From assembly GCA_964392915.1 (NCBI GenBank), contig CAYMRS010000040.1:1-22893 (forward strand): a stretch of DNA of 22,893 bases. Reading direction: 5' to 3'. The position numbers were made by a program, and so were the translations under genes. Below are positions 8,157 through 16,500 of this stretch, piece by piece (position 1 is the stretch's first letter; each line of letters opens with the position of its first letter). The notes under the pieces were generated by a model. The model saw only the letters and a list, made by a program, of their open reading frames with translations. It made no database searches and was not told the origin of the DNA. This DNA comes from JAAYUK01 sp964392915. Lineage in GTDB: Bacteria; Nitrospirota; Thermodesulfovibrionia; Thermodesulfovibrionales; Dissulfurispiraceae.

Positions 8157-9531
8157 GGTATTCATTCGCCTTTCTGACCATGCCCTCAGCCCACTGTGGC
8201 GTCCCGTGCGCATGGATATGAGTATACGTGGCAAGCACGTTCTTGTAACAGATGCCATCCTGTCCGTTCAGAATGCCCTCCCCGCGCTCCATGCGGAACG
8301 AAAAAGAGATGCCCCCGGCAGGTCGAAATTCAGTTGTTGATGAATAATGAAACTCATGGCCGTTGAGCCGCGTTCCGGCATCGTAGAAAGGATTTGCGCC
8401 CTCAACCAGCGCGACCGAATAACCATGCGCCTGCGGTCTTGCGTTCATGGCAAACGTCAGCGGAAAAACGCCCGCCATGGGATGTCGCACGCCATCAATA
8501 TAGAGGGACTCGCCGAGAAACATAAGGCCGCCGCACTCCGCATAGATCGGCATGCCGCGGTCGGCTGCAGCTTTCACCGCTGCCCGAAAGGCCTTATTTT
8601 CAGCCAGCCTGAGCGCGTTCGTCTCCGGAAAGCCGCCGCCAACATAGAGCGCGTGAATATCGGGTAATTCAGCCGCATGGAGCGCGTCTATTTCGACAAT
8701 GCGCGCACCGAGTCGGCTAAGCGCTTCAAGGTTCTCAGGATAGTAGAACTGAAACGCGGCATCTTTCAGCACCCCGATGCGCACACGCTCTGTTGCAAAC
8801 TCTTTCCCTTCCACCCGCAGACGCTCGGGCAGACGGAGAGCCTCGCCTGTCTGCGCGATTTCCAGGATGCCCGGCATGTCCAGATACTGTTGTGCAATCT
8901 CTTCAGCCCGGTCAAGAACCCGGGCAACATCGCCATGCTCCTGGTGCGGAGTCAGCCCCATATGGCGCTCCGGCATTTCACCCGCCATCATGCGGGGAAT
9001 AACACCTACGACAGGGATGCCGCAGTAGCGCTCAATCGATTCTCTGATAACAGACGAGTGCCGCCTGCCTGAAATCTGGTTCAGCACTACCCCTTTCACC
9101 TGCACCGCCTCATCGAACTTCATGCAGCCGAATACCAGTGCTGCTGCGGTTCGCGTCATCTTGGTACAGTCCACGACGAGCAGGACGGGGCAGTTGAGCA
9201 GTTTGGCGACTTCTGCCGTGCTGCATGAGCCCTGCGCATCCTTACCGTCGTGCAATCCACGGTTGCCTTCTATCACCGCCGTGTCATGCGCATGATGTCG
9301 CACAAACGAGTCCAGAAGGGCATCCTGCGGCATAAGAAACGGGTCGAGCGTATAGCATGGCACACCGGCGGCAACGGAAAGCCAGCCTGCATCAATATAG
9401 TCAGGCCCTTTCTTGAACGGACTGACGGAACACCCGAGAGAGCGCAATCCGGCAATGACTGAAAGCGTTACGGTTGTCTTGCCGCAACCGCCGCGCATGC
9501 CGGCAATGATGAGACGTGAATTCGAGCGCAT
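8149..9531 (-). CDS. dsrN: DsrN, cobyrinate a,c-diamide synthase-like siroheme amidase
   Basis: A 460-residue CbiA/CobB-type glutamine amidotransferase. Residues 11-20 form the P-loop of the dethiobiotin-synthase-like ATPase half (GMRGGCGKTT). The C-terminal half is a class I glutaminase with nucleophile C333 in YAECGG. In cobalamin synthesis the family amidates cobyrinic acid; inside dsr loci it is DsrN, which makes the siroheme amide of DsrAB. Location between dsrABD and dsrC supports the latter. The ATG at 9531 is preceded by TATAAT rather than a Shine-Dalgarno site. The frame is open to 9693, but that extension has no family character. Confidence 0.88.
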   Translation of the reverse strand: MRSNSRLIIAGMRGGCGKTTVTLSVIAGLRSLGCSVSPFKKGPDYIDAGWLSVAAGVPCYTLDPFLMPQDALLDSFVRHHAHDTAVIEGNRGLHDGKDAQGSCSTAEVAKLLNCPVLLVVDCTKMTRTAAALVFGCMKFDEAVQVKGVVLNQISGRRHSSVIRESIERYCGIPVVGVIPRMMAGEMPERHMGLTPHQEHGDVARVLDRAEEIAQQYLDMPGILEIAQTGEALRLPERLRVEGKEFATERVRIGVLKDAAFQFYYPENLEALSRLGARIVEIDALHAAELPDIHALYVGGGFPETNALRLAENKAFRAAVKAAADRGMPIYAECGGLMFLGESLYIDGVRHPMAGVFPLTFAMNARPQAHGYSVALVEGANPFYDAGTRLNGHEFHYSSTTEFRPAGGISFSFRMERGEGILNGQDGICYKNVLATYTHIHAHGTPQWAEGMVRKANEYHG

Positions 9532-9538
9532 AGAGTTA

Positions 9539-9544
9539 ATTATA
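9539..9544 (-). promoter_or_regulatory. Perfect -10 box just upstream of dsrN
   Basis: The complement of 9539-9544 reads TATAAT, and only 7 nt separate it from the dsrN ATG. No good -35 is seen 17 bp upstream (CACAGC). If used, the transcript would start at or next to the start codon. There is also no Shine-Dalgarno in the gap. Confidence 0.4.
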
Positions 9545-9623
9545 CCGGATATGCGAAACGCGCTGTGAGGATGAAAAAAAGCGGGCGGATGGATTGAGCG
9601 GTTCGAGGTCCCGCGGGTCAACC

Positions 9624-9653
9624 AAAAAAACGCCAGGAAGGGCAGACGCCCGC
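9624..9653 (-). terminator. Probable terminator after trmL
   Basis: Shortly after the trmL stop, the minus strand has a GC-rich hairpin (GGGC-GTCT-GCCC, with outer CGC/GCG pairing possible) followed by seven T residues (complement of 624-630). The short stem makes it a moderate terminator. It would separate trmL from dsrN, consistent with a separate promoter for dsrN. Confidence 0.5.
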
Positions 9654-9659
9654 GAAGAA

Positions 9660-10121
9660 CTACGACGTGTTGTAAATCCCAGCGCTCAGACATGCCTGCG
9701 CCAGAATGATGCCGACAGTGTTCGCCAGATTATAGTTGCGAACCGGACCGAGAATCGGCACATGGACTGACCGATCAGCCCATCGCTCAATCCAGAACTT
9801 TGGCAGCCCCTGTGTTTCACTCCCGAAAATCAGAATGTCTTCATCTTTATACGCCGGTTGATCGTACCGCAGCTTGCCCTGACGCGTCACAACCCACGGA
9901 TTTCTGTTGCCGAGCCACTCGAGAAAGGCCTCGGGGTTGGTATGAATCGTCAGTTCCAGATGATCCCAATAATCAAGACCGGCGCGGCGCACCGCCTGCC
10001 TGCTGAGGTCGAACTGCACCGGGCCGATGAGATGCAGTTCCGCACGCATGCCGACACATTGCCGCCCGATGTTGCCGGTATTGGGCGGAATCTCGGGCTG
10101 ATAGAGAACAACATGGAACAT
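9660..10121 (-). CDS. trmL: tRNA (cytidine/uridine-34-2'-O)-methyltransferase
   Basis: A 153-residue SPOUT-class (trefoil-knot) methyltransferase of the TrmL/YibK group, which methylates the ribose of the wobble base in tRNA-Leu using S-adenosylmethionine. Family motifs are in order: PEIPPNTGNIGR (10-21), the FGSETQGLP loop (around 98-106) and the NLANTVGIIL knot helix (around 130-140). Full length for the family. The ATG has AGGAGGCAGGGGA upstream. It is a housekeeping gene placed in the dsr locus between dsrD and dsrN; no functional link is implied. Confidence 0.92.
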   Translation of the reverse strand: MFHVVLYQPEIPPNTGNIGRQCVGMRAELHLIGPVQFDLSRQAVRRAGLDYWDHLELTIHTNPEAFLEWLGNRNPWVVTRQGKLRYDQPAYKDEDILIFGSETQGLPKFWIERWADRSVHVPILGPVRNYNLANTVGIILAQACLSAGIYNTS

Positions 10122-10195
10122 TCCCCTGCCTCCTGTGTTTTAATAATAGCGTGCCTAACACCGGCATGCAACTGCATTTTAAGGAGCGGGCTTCC

Positions 10196-10666
10196 ATGGC
10201 AATAGAAACAGAACGCAAATTCCTTGTCCGAAATGACTCTTGGAAGGCAGCAGTCCATGAGAGCATCTTTGTCAGGCAAGGCTTTCTCTCGGCGGCTCCG
10301 GAACGGACCGTGAGGGTCAGAACGACCGGAAAGGGTGCCTTTCTGACGGTCAAAGGAAAAGCCGTCGATGCCTCTCGTCAGGAGTTTGAATACCCCATTC
10401 CTGCCTCAGACGCTGAGGAACTGTTGCAGCTATGCGAGGGAGTCATAATCAAAAAGAAACGACACTATGTTCACCATAAAGGGCATCTCTGGGAGATTGA
10501 TGCGTTTCAGGGTGAGAATGAAGGTCTTGTCCTGGCAGAAATCGAGCTGAAAAAAGCAGATGAATACTTTGAGCGACCCGACTGGGCGGCAGAAGAGGTA
10601 ACCGGTGATTACCGCTATCAGAATTCGGCGCTGGCAAGCAACCCGTTTCGAAATTGGAAAAAATAA
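10196..10666 (+). CDS. CYTH domain (triphosphate tunnel metalloenzyme) protein
   Basis: 156 residues starting MAIETERKFLV, with AAGGAG 9 nt before the ATG. The ETERK sequence is the ExExK signature of the CYTH superfamily. Alternating charged strands (VRVRTTGKGAFLTVKGK, EFEYPIP, LWEIDAF) match the eight-stranded tunnel. Members of this short class usually hydrolyse inorganic triphosphate or nucleoside triphosphates with Mg2+; the exact substrate is not readable. It is the only plus-strand gene inside the dsr locus and converges on dsrD. An open frame starting at 10151 lacks a ribosome site and is not preferred. Confidence 0.9.
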   Translation: MAIETERKFLVRNDSWKAAVHESIFVRQGFLSAAPERTVRVRTTGKGAFLTVKGKAVDASRQEFEYPIPASDAEELLQLCEGVIIKKKRHYVHHKGHLWEIDAFQGENEGLVLAEIELKKADEYFERPDWAAEEVTGDYRYQNSALASNPFRNWKK

Positions 10667-10706
10667 AATACATAAAACAGGCGACCCGCCGACATGGCAG
10701 ATCGCC
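10660..10706 (-). terminator. Terminator of the dsrABD operon
   Basis: An 11-bp stem (arms 680-690 and 696-706, GGCGACCCGCC against GGCAGATCGCC, with two G-U pairs in the minus-strand RNA) and a 5-nt loop lie 30 nt past the dsrD stop. The minus-strand RNA then reads TGTTTTATGTATTTTATTTT. The tail overlaps the end of the convergent CYTH gene. Confidence 0.7.
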
Positions 10707-10736
10707 CGAAGCAACCAGCTCTTCTTTTCAAGAATC

Positions 10737-10949
10737 TTATTTCGGCGGAATCTCCACGTAGCTGCCGCCGAAATAAGTATAAATCAGCCTTCCCTCATCA
10801 ACCAGCTCTTTCAGGGCTTCTTTAACTTGGTCTTCAGCAATGCCCTCACTTCTGTAATGCTTTTTGATATCACCGGCTTTCAGCTTCTTTTTGCCCATCG
10901 AGGTTTCGATAAGCTTGTACATGTTTTCCTTAAGCTCAGCAATTTCCAT
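10737..10949 (-). CDS. dsrD: DsrD, winged-helix activator of sulfite reductase
   Basis: 70 residues from ATG 10949 (AAAGGAGAG 8 nt upstream). The sequence MEIAELKENMYKLI ... KKLKAGDIKKHYR ... VKEALKELVDEGRLIYTYFGGSYVEIP is the compact winged-helix of DsrD. In studied sulfate reducers DsrD binds DsrAB and stimulates sulfite reduction instead of binding DNA. Its presence marks a reductive Dsr pathway. It is the last gene of dsrABD, 81 nt after dsrB and before a terminator. Slightly shorter than the roughly 78 residues of Desulfovibrio DsrD. Confidence 0.93.
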   Translation of the reverse strand: MEIAELKENMYKLIETSMGKKKLKAGDIKKHYRSEGIAEDQVKEALKELVDEGRLIYTYFGGSYVEIPPK

Positions 10950-11030
10950 CCGGTACTCTCCTTTCAAAGGCTCAGGAGGAAGCCTTTCCGGCTCCCTCCT
11001 GAACACATTATACCACCATCAACAGCAAGC

Positions 11031-12101
11031 TTACCACTTGAACGCTGCAGAGGTTCTGAAGGTCTCGCGGGCGATGGTAAAGTCGTCGATGTGCTGGAAG
11101 GTGAACGGGAAGCCGGTGATGTTAAAGAACTGCTCCCAGCCAATCCGTTCGACCCACTCACCGACGCGCTCATGCTTCCTGGCGCCTGCGATGTAAGCGT
11201 CAAGAATGATCTTGAAGGCCTTGACAACTTCCGGCCAGCGCGGCGGATTATTCGGGATGTAAGGAATAACCAGTTTCGAGAACTTCGGATCGCTCCGAAG
11301 GCTGCCGACCTTGCCGCCAACAACGATTGCGATGCCATCATTCTCAGCGTCGGAAATCGGAAGCGCCGGGCAGACGGAATAGCAGTTGCCGCAGTACATG
11401 CACTTTTCGTCCTTGATCTTGATGCTCTTCTTTGCCGGATCCGGGCTGATAGCGCTGGTCGGGCAGCAGGCAATCGTTGACGGAACTTCGCACATGTTTT
11501 TTATGTTTTCGTGCTCGATGCGCGGCACTTTCCGGTGAATCGCAACGATAGCGATGTCGGAGCAGTGAACCGCGCCGCACATGTTCGTGCAACACGCGAC
11601 CGCCAGGCGGACTTTGTTCGGAAGAGTCTTGTGCGTAAAGTAGTCTGCAAACTCATCCATGAGACATTTCACGAGCCCTGAAGCATCAGTACAAGCGCTG
11701 TGGCAGTGAATCCAGCCCTGCGTGTGGACAATGTTGGAAATGCGCGGCCCGATGCCGCCAAGCATATGCTTCTTCGCCTTCAGTTCGGCGATAAGAGGCT
11801 CGATATTCTTTTCATCTGATACGAGAAACTCAACGTTGTTTCTCGTGGTGAAACGAATGTAGCCGCCGCAATACTTCTCGGCAATATCTGCGAATTCACG
11901 AATGGAATCTGTCGCAAGCAGTCTCGGAGATGCTATGCGAACGGTCCAGATCTTGTCACCGCTGTTGGCCACATGGACCATCAGTCCGGCGTTGATCACT
12001 TCATGGTATTTCCAGTCGCCGTAATTCTTCTGAATTACCGGCGGAAGAAAATCTTTATAGTGGGGCGGGCCGATGTCGGTTCTTCTCTGAGGCAATGCCA
12101 T
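11031..12101 (-). CDS. dsrB: DsrB, dissimilatory sulfite reductase beta subunit
   Basis: 356 residues from ATG 12101, which has a clean AAGGAGG 6 nt upstream. The N-terminal substrate and siroheme domain (RRTDIGPPHYKDFLPPVIQKN, then WTVRIASPRLL) is followed by the siroheme/[4Fe-4S] cysteines (ACCTNMCGAVHCSD and TIACCPTSAIS) and an inserted ferredoxin domain (CMYCGNCYSVCPALPIS). It pairs with DsrA as the cytoplasmic alpha2beta2 enzyme that reduces sulfite and loads DsrC. The catalytic siroheme is held mainly by this subunit in known structures. It starts 32 nt after the dsrA stop. Confidence 0.97.
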   Translation of the reverse strand: MALPQRRTDIGPPHYKDFLPPVIQKNYGDWKYHEVINAGLMVHVANSGDKIWTVRIASPRLLATDSIREFADIAEKYCGGYIRFTTRNNVEFLVSDEKNIEPLIAELKAKKHMLGGIGPRISNIVHTQGWIHCHSACTDASGLVKCLMDEFADYFTHKTLPNKVRLAVACCTNMCGAVHCSDIAIVAIHRKVPRIEHENIKNMCEVPSTIACCPTSAISPDPAKKSIKIKDEKCMYCGNCYSVCPALPISDAENDGIAIVVGGKVGSLRSDPKFSKLVIPYIPNNPPRWPEVVKAFKIILDAYIAGARKHERVGEWVERIGWEQFFNITGFPFTFQHIDDFTIARETFRTSAAFKW

Positions 12102-12133
12102 AATCTTCCTCCTTTGTATCGCTTTATAAGTGG

Positions 12134-13342
12134 TTATTTCGTGTATGATTCCCACGGCTTCTGGTTGAGATCATCCTCGGTCCAGAACCAGAACGGGTCT
12201 CTTCTCGGCTCCTTCACCTGCTGCGGAACAGGATCAACGCCGATATACTCGAGGAACTCTCTCATGCCGCGACGTATGATAAGCTCGCCAATGCGTTCAC
12301 GGTTCTTGCCGTGTTCATCCCACCACTCCCACATCTTGCGGATAAGGGCGTAAAATTCGGTGTACGGAGCTTCCATTTTGATAAACGGAACAATAACCCA
12401 CGAAAGGGTTGCGCCGACCACAAACGGAGCCTTCGAACCGATAAGAATTGATGCGCCTTTTTCGCCGGTTGGCTTTAGCGCCTTGGTCATTTTTGCAATA
12501 CAGTGCATGCAGCGCGAGCAGTTTGCATCGTCAATCGTGAGCTTGCCGCCGTCATAACTGACGCAGAGGGTCGGGCAGAGGTCAACGATTTCCGCTTTGA
12601 TGTCCATGCCTGCTTTGGCATAGCCGGCAACTTCAGCTTGATCAACGGCGATCTTGCCTTTCCATGTCCCGATAATCGAACAGTCTGCACGGGCAATCGC
12701 AGCGTTACAGTCAACTGCGCAGCCGACGGTCTTGAATTTAAATTTGTACGGGAACGCGGGGCGGTGCATTTCGTCCTGGAATTCCTGCGTGATGCCATAG
12801 GTTATGTCTAATGTGTCAATGTTGGACCACTCGCAGCGAGCCGGTCCTACACAGCAGCTTGGGGTTCTCAGGGCAGAACCGGAGCCGCCAAGGTCCCATC
12901 CGCGGGATGAATACTCGGCAAAAATAGCCTCAAGCTTGTCGGTCGTTGTGCCGAGGAGGACCAAATCACCGGTCGAGCCATGCAAATTGGTCAGGCCACT
13001 GCCGTACTGATCCCATATGTTACAAATCGTTCTGAGAGATTCCGACGTATAGAAAAAACCGGAAATCGAATTAATACGGACAGTATGGAAGTGGGCAACT
13101 TCGGGAAACTCTTCCGGACAATCCGAATACCTCCCGATAACGCCGCCGCCGTACCCGCGAACACCGACGATTCCGCCGTGTTTCCAGTGGGTTTTCCTCT
13201 CGCGGTAGCACTTCTCGAGCACGCCGAGCTCAGCCGCTGCCATTTCTGTTCTGGCCGCAGATTTTTTGATCTCGGTCACGAAGCTCGGAAAAGGTCCCTT
13301 TTCCAGCTCGTCCAACAAAGGCGTGTCATACTTCTTTGGCAT
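12134..13342 (-). CDS. dsrA: DsrA, dissimilatory sulfite reductase alpha subunit
   Basis: 402 residues from ATG 13342 (AGGAGG 7 nt upstream). Diagnostic DsrA features are the RTPSCCVGPARCEW motif (C-x5-C) with downstream GCAVDC (C-x3-C), which bind the siroheme-coupled [4Fe-4S] cluster, and a ferredoxin insertion (DLCPTLC, then CSRCMHC). The C-terminal FWFWTEDDLNQKPW region is also typical. First gene of dsrABD, divergent from smc. The open frame continues 28 codons upstream to 13426, but that segment covers the promoter and hairpin leader and is not coding in my reading. Confidence 0.97.
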   Translation of the reverse strand: MPKKYDTPLLDELEKGPFPSFVTEIKKSAARTEMAAAELGVLEKCYRERKTHWKHGGIVGVRGYGGGVIGRYSDCPEEFPEVAHFHTVRINSISGFFYTSESLRTICNIWDQYGSGLTNLHGSTGDLVLLGTTTDKLEAIFAEYSSRGWDLGGSGSALRTPSCCVGPARCEWSNIDTLDITYGITQEFQDEMHRPAFPYKFKFKTVGCAVDCNAAIARADCSIIGTWKGKIAVDQAEVAGYAKAGMDIKAEIVDLCPTLCVSYDGGKLTIDDANCSRCMHCIAKMTKALKPTGEKGASILIGSKAPFVVGATLSWVIVPFIKMEAPYTEFYALIRKMWEWWDEHGKNRERIGELIIRRGMREFLEYIGVDPVPQQVKEPRRDPFWFWTEDDLNQKPWESYTK

Positions 13343-13362
13343 GCTATCCTCCTCTTTCTGAT

Positions 13363-13383
13363 TGTTTTTCCAGCAGAAAAACA
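13363..13383 (-). promoter_or_regulatory. Hairpin in the dsrA 5' leader
   Basis: A perfect 8-bp inverted repeat, TGTTTTTC-N5-GAAAAACA (arms 13363-13370 and 13376-13383), lies between the predicted dsrA transcription start and its AGGAGG. It would fold just before the ribosome site and could stabilise the messenger. No riboswitch family is recognised. Confidence 0.35.
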
Positions 13384-13422
13384 GTGTGAACTGCATAGAA
13401 ACAAGCCGCTTGCATATAGTAC

Positions 13423-13451
13423 ACAATAAGTGAAACGTTCCGAATCGTCAA
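13423..13451 (-). promoter_or_regulatory. Sigma-70-type promoter of dsrABD
   Basis: On the minus strand, TTGACG (complement of 13446-13451) and TATTGT (complement of 13423-13428) are spaced by exactly 17 bp. The leader would be about 75 nt. It contains a CAAGC-C-GCTTG palindrome (13402-13412) and the 13363-13383 hairpin. Confidence 0.55.
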
Positions 13452-13490
13452 ATTTAATTTATTTATTCCTCTATTACTTTTTTTTAGTGC

Positions 13491-13520
13491 TTGACCATGC
13501 TTCCCTCCCGCCCGTAAAAT
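13491..13520 (+). promoter_or_regulatory. Sigma-70-type promoter of smc, near-leaderless
   Basis: TTGACC (13491-13496), an 18-bp spacer, then TAAAAT (13515-13520). Only 8 nt (TGAGGGTC) separate the -10 box from the smc ATG at 13529, so transcription should begin at or within a base or two of the start codon. The GAGGG before the ATG would then be outside the messenger. Confidence 0.5.
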
Positions 13521-13528
13521 TGAGGGTC

Positions 13529-16500
13529 ATGAAAATCAGGGAAATAGAGCTGAACGGGTTCAAATCCTTCGGCGACAGAACGGTGATATCGCTCCATGAC
13601 GGAGTAACCATCATCGTCGGACCGAACGGATGCGGCAAATCCAATATCGTTGACGCCTTCCGCTGGGTGCTCGGCGAACAGAGCGCCAGGAGCCTTCGCG
13701 GTGAAAGAATGGATGAGGTCATCTTTCAGGGTTCATCCTCCCGGAAGCCCAAAGGCATGGCAGAAGTGCAGCTCTCTATCCTGCTGGCCCCTTCTCCGCC
13801 AAAGGACGAGAGCAGCGCGGCGGAGCTATCGGGCAAAGACGGCGCAGCAGGCGATTCGATAGTTGTTGCACGCCGGCTTTACCGTTCCGGAGAGAGCGAC
13901 TACCTCCTCAATAAACGCTCCTGCCGACTCAAAGATATCAAAGACCTGTTTCTCGATACCGGGCTGGATGTCAAGAGCTATTCTATCCTCGACCAAGGGA
14001 GAATCGGCGAGATTCTCAACTCCAAACCGATTGATCGCCGCTTTCTTATTGAAGAGGTTGCGGGGGTCATGAAATATAAGGCACGCAAGGCCGAAGCACT
14101 CTCGAAACTTGAGTCATCCAAAGAAAACATTCAGAGAATCAATGATATAGTGCATGAGGTCCGGCGTCAACTCAACAGTCTCGACCGCCAGGTCAGGAAG
14201 GCCGAGAGATATAAGCGCCTGATTGATGAATTAAAAGAGATTGAGCTGCGTATCGCCCGGCGTGAGTTTCTTCATCTCTCCGAACAGCTCGCCGGAGTTA
14301 CTGCCGAACTGGAGCAGTTCCACGAAAAAGATGCCTCAAAGCGGGCTGAGCTTTCAACCGCTGAAAACGAACTCGAAACCCGGCGCGTCGGGATGCTCGA
14401 CAAAGAAAAGATTCTCACTGCCCTTGAGCAGACGCTCTATGAAAAAGAGCGCGCCGTTTCGGAGGCCGAAAAAAGAATTGCTGTTCTGAAGACCACAGTC
14501 GAGAACATCAGGAACACCATTGCCCGCCTGTCCTCCATTGAAACCGAGGGAGCGGCAAAAAAGATTGAACTGGCGGAGCGACTAGTCGAGCTCGAAGATA
14601 GGGAGCAGTCACATCAGGCGCATATTGAGCAGATAAGCGAAGCCCTCCGCGAAAAACGCGAGGCGACGGCGGCAATAGAGGCGGCGATAGCAGAGCAGGA
14701 AACAGCCCTTGAAGAGAAACGGAAGGCGCTGTTCAGCGCTTCGGATCGGCTCAGCTCCCGAAGAAACGAGCTGAGCCGCCTGCAGTCCTCCAGCGAGACG
14801 CTCGCCTATAAGGAGTCCGTCGCACTCCGTGACATGGAAGGAATCGCGCAGGGTATCGCTGCCGCTGAGGCCGGCATGGCCGAGGCTGATGCACAGGTCG
14901 CCGCGCGGAACACTGAAATTGCCCGGCTGAAGGCAGAGGTCGGGCAGTTCGCTGAGGAAGCCGAAGCCCTGCGCTGTCAGATTGAAGAAAAAAAGGCAGC
15001 GCTCGCTCAGGAGCGTGAATTGCTCGCCGCCAATGCGTCCCGCATCGACTCGCTCAGAGATCTGCTTGTCGACAGGACTCTCCTCGATTTTCTGACCGAC
15101 TCAGGCAACCGCTTACAGGTGAGCGGCACCACCCTGTCCGACCTTCTTTCTGCAGACAAAGAGCATGAACTCGCAATCGAAGCTGCCTTGTCGGAAAAGC
15201 TGAATGCGCTTATCCTCGAACGCCCGGAAGATGTTCTTGCTGCGGTCGAAGTCGTCAGGGAGAAACAGCTTGGTCAGACCACAATTTTTTACACCGGCAT
15301 CGGGGAAAAACCCGGCGTGCGCCGGTCAGAATCTTCGACAATTGCCGGCCATCCAGCCGTTCTCGGCAAGGCATCGGACTTCATAAAGGCTGAACATGTT
15401 GCCGCGGAGCATGCTGTGCGCCACGTGCTTGACCATGTCTACATTGCCCGCGACATCCGCTCCGCAATCGATGCCTTTCAGGCGCACCCCGATATTCCAT
15501 GCGTGCTGGTCACGCTCGGCGGCGAGCTGATTTCATCCACAGGGTTTATCACTGCCGGTCAGGGGAAGCACATTCTCAAACGCAAACGCGAAATCAAGGA
15601 GCTCCGGCAGACCGTCGAAAAACAGCAGGCTGCCATTTCCACCATCGAGCAGGAGCTTCTGCTGCTCAACGAAACACTGACCGTCTGCGTTGATTCGATC
15701 CGCGAGGCAGAAGCTGCTGCTGTGGAGGCGGAAAAAAAGGTCTCGCTGCTTCAGCACCAGCAGTGCGTCCACCGTGAAGATCGTGAGCGCAGAGAACGCC
15801 GCCGCTCTTTCCTTGACACAGAACTCGTCACGATAGCAACCGAGAAGGAAACGCTGAAAACTGCTCTTGCAGAGAAAAACCGCGACATCTCCCAGCTCGA
15901 AATCGAACACCAGACGGTCAATGTTGCGATGGCGGCGATTCAGGCACTTCTCGCCGGCGTTCGGGAGGAATACGAGCAGGAGCGGACACACATTGAAGAC
16001 ATGCGGCTGGAGATAGCGTCATTCACGGAAAAACTCATAGCCGTTTCCCGCGAAAAGCAGGCGACTGAAGACGCTATTTCCGAAACAGAGGAGAAGAATT
16101 CGATTGCCGCGGAGGACATTGCCGCGAATACCGCAAAAATTGCGGATTCTGCAACAAAGCTTATGGAGATGGAGAACTCCATCAAGTCGAACGTCGAAGA
16201 GGCGGCCACCCTGCGACAGGCGCGGGAGCATCAGCGCGAAGCAATCGCCGCAGAAAAAGAGGGTCTGCTCGGGTTTGAAAATGGTCTCAGAAAGCTCCGC
16301 GCCGGGATTGATGAACTGTCGCAGCAGCTTGCCGACCGCCGTTCCCTGTCGGTGGAACTGCGGATGAAGCTTGAAGCAATAGAGACGGGCATGCGCCAGA
16401 AATACGGCATCGAGATTGTGCAAACCGAAATCGCGCTGGAAGGATTTGACTTGGGTGAAGACACCGAAAAGGTCGAGAGTCTCAATGAAAAGATCCGGGA

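Noticed and set aside
8149..9693. Reading the CbiA-type gene as cobalamin biosynthesis
   Set aside because: No other cobalamin genes are in view and the gene lies between dsrABD and dsrC, so DsrN (siroheme amidation) is the better call.
10737..13342. Oxidative (sulfur-oxidiser) Dsr pathway
   Set aside because: dsrD is present, and no dsrEFH or dsrL is seen near dsrAB. A reductive role is more likely, though absence within one window is not proof.
12134..13342. Missing fourth cysteine in the DsrA ferredoxin insert (CSRCMHCIAKM)
   Set aside because: DsrA proteins normally have this pattern, with the remaining ligand supplied by the upstream DLCPTLC segment, so it is not a defect.
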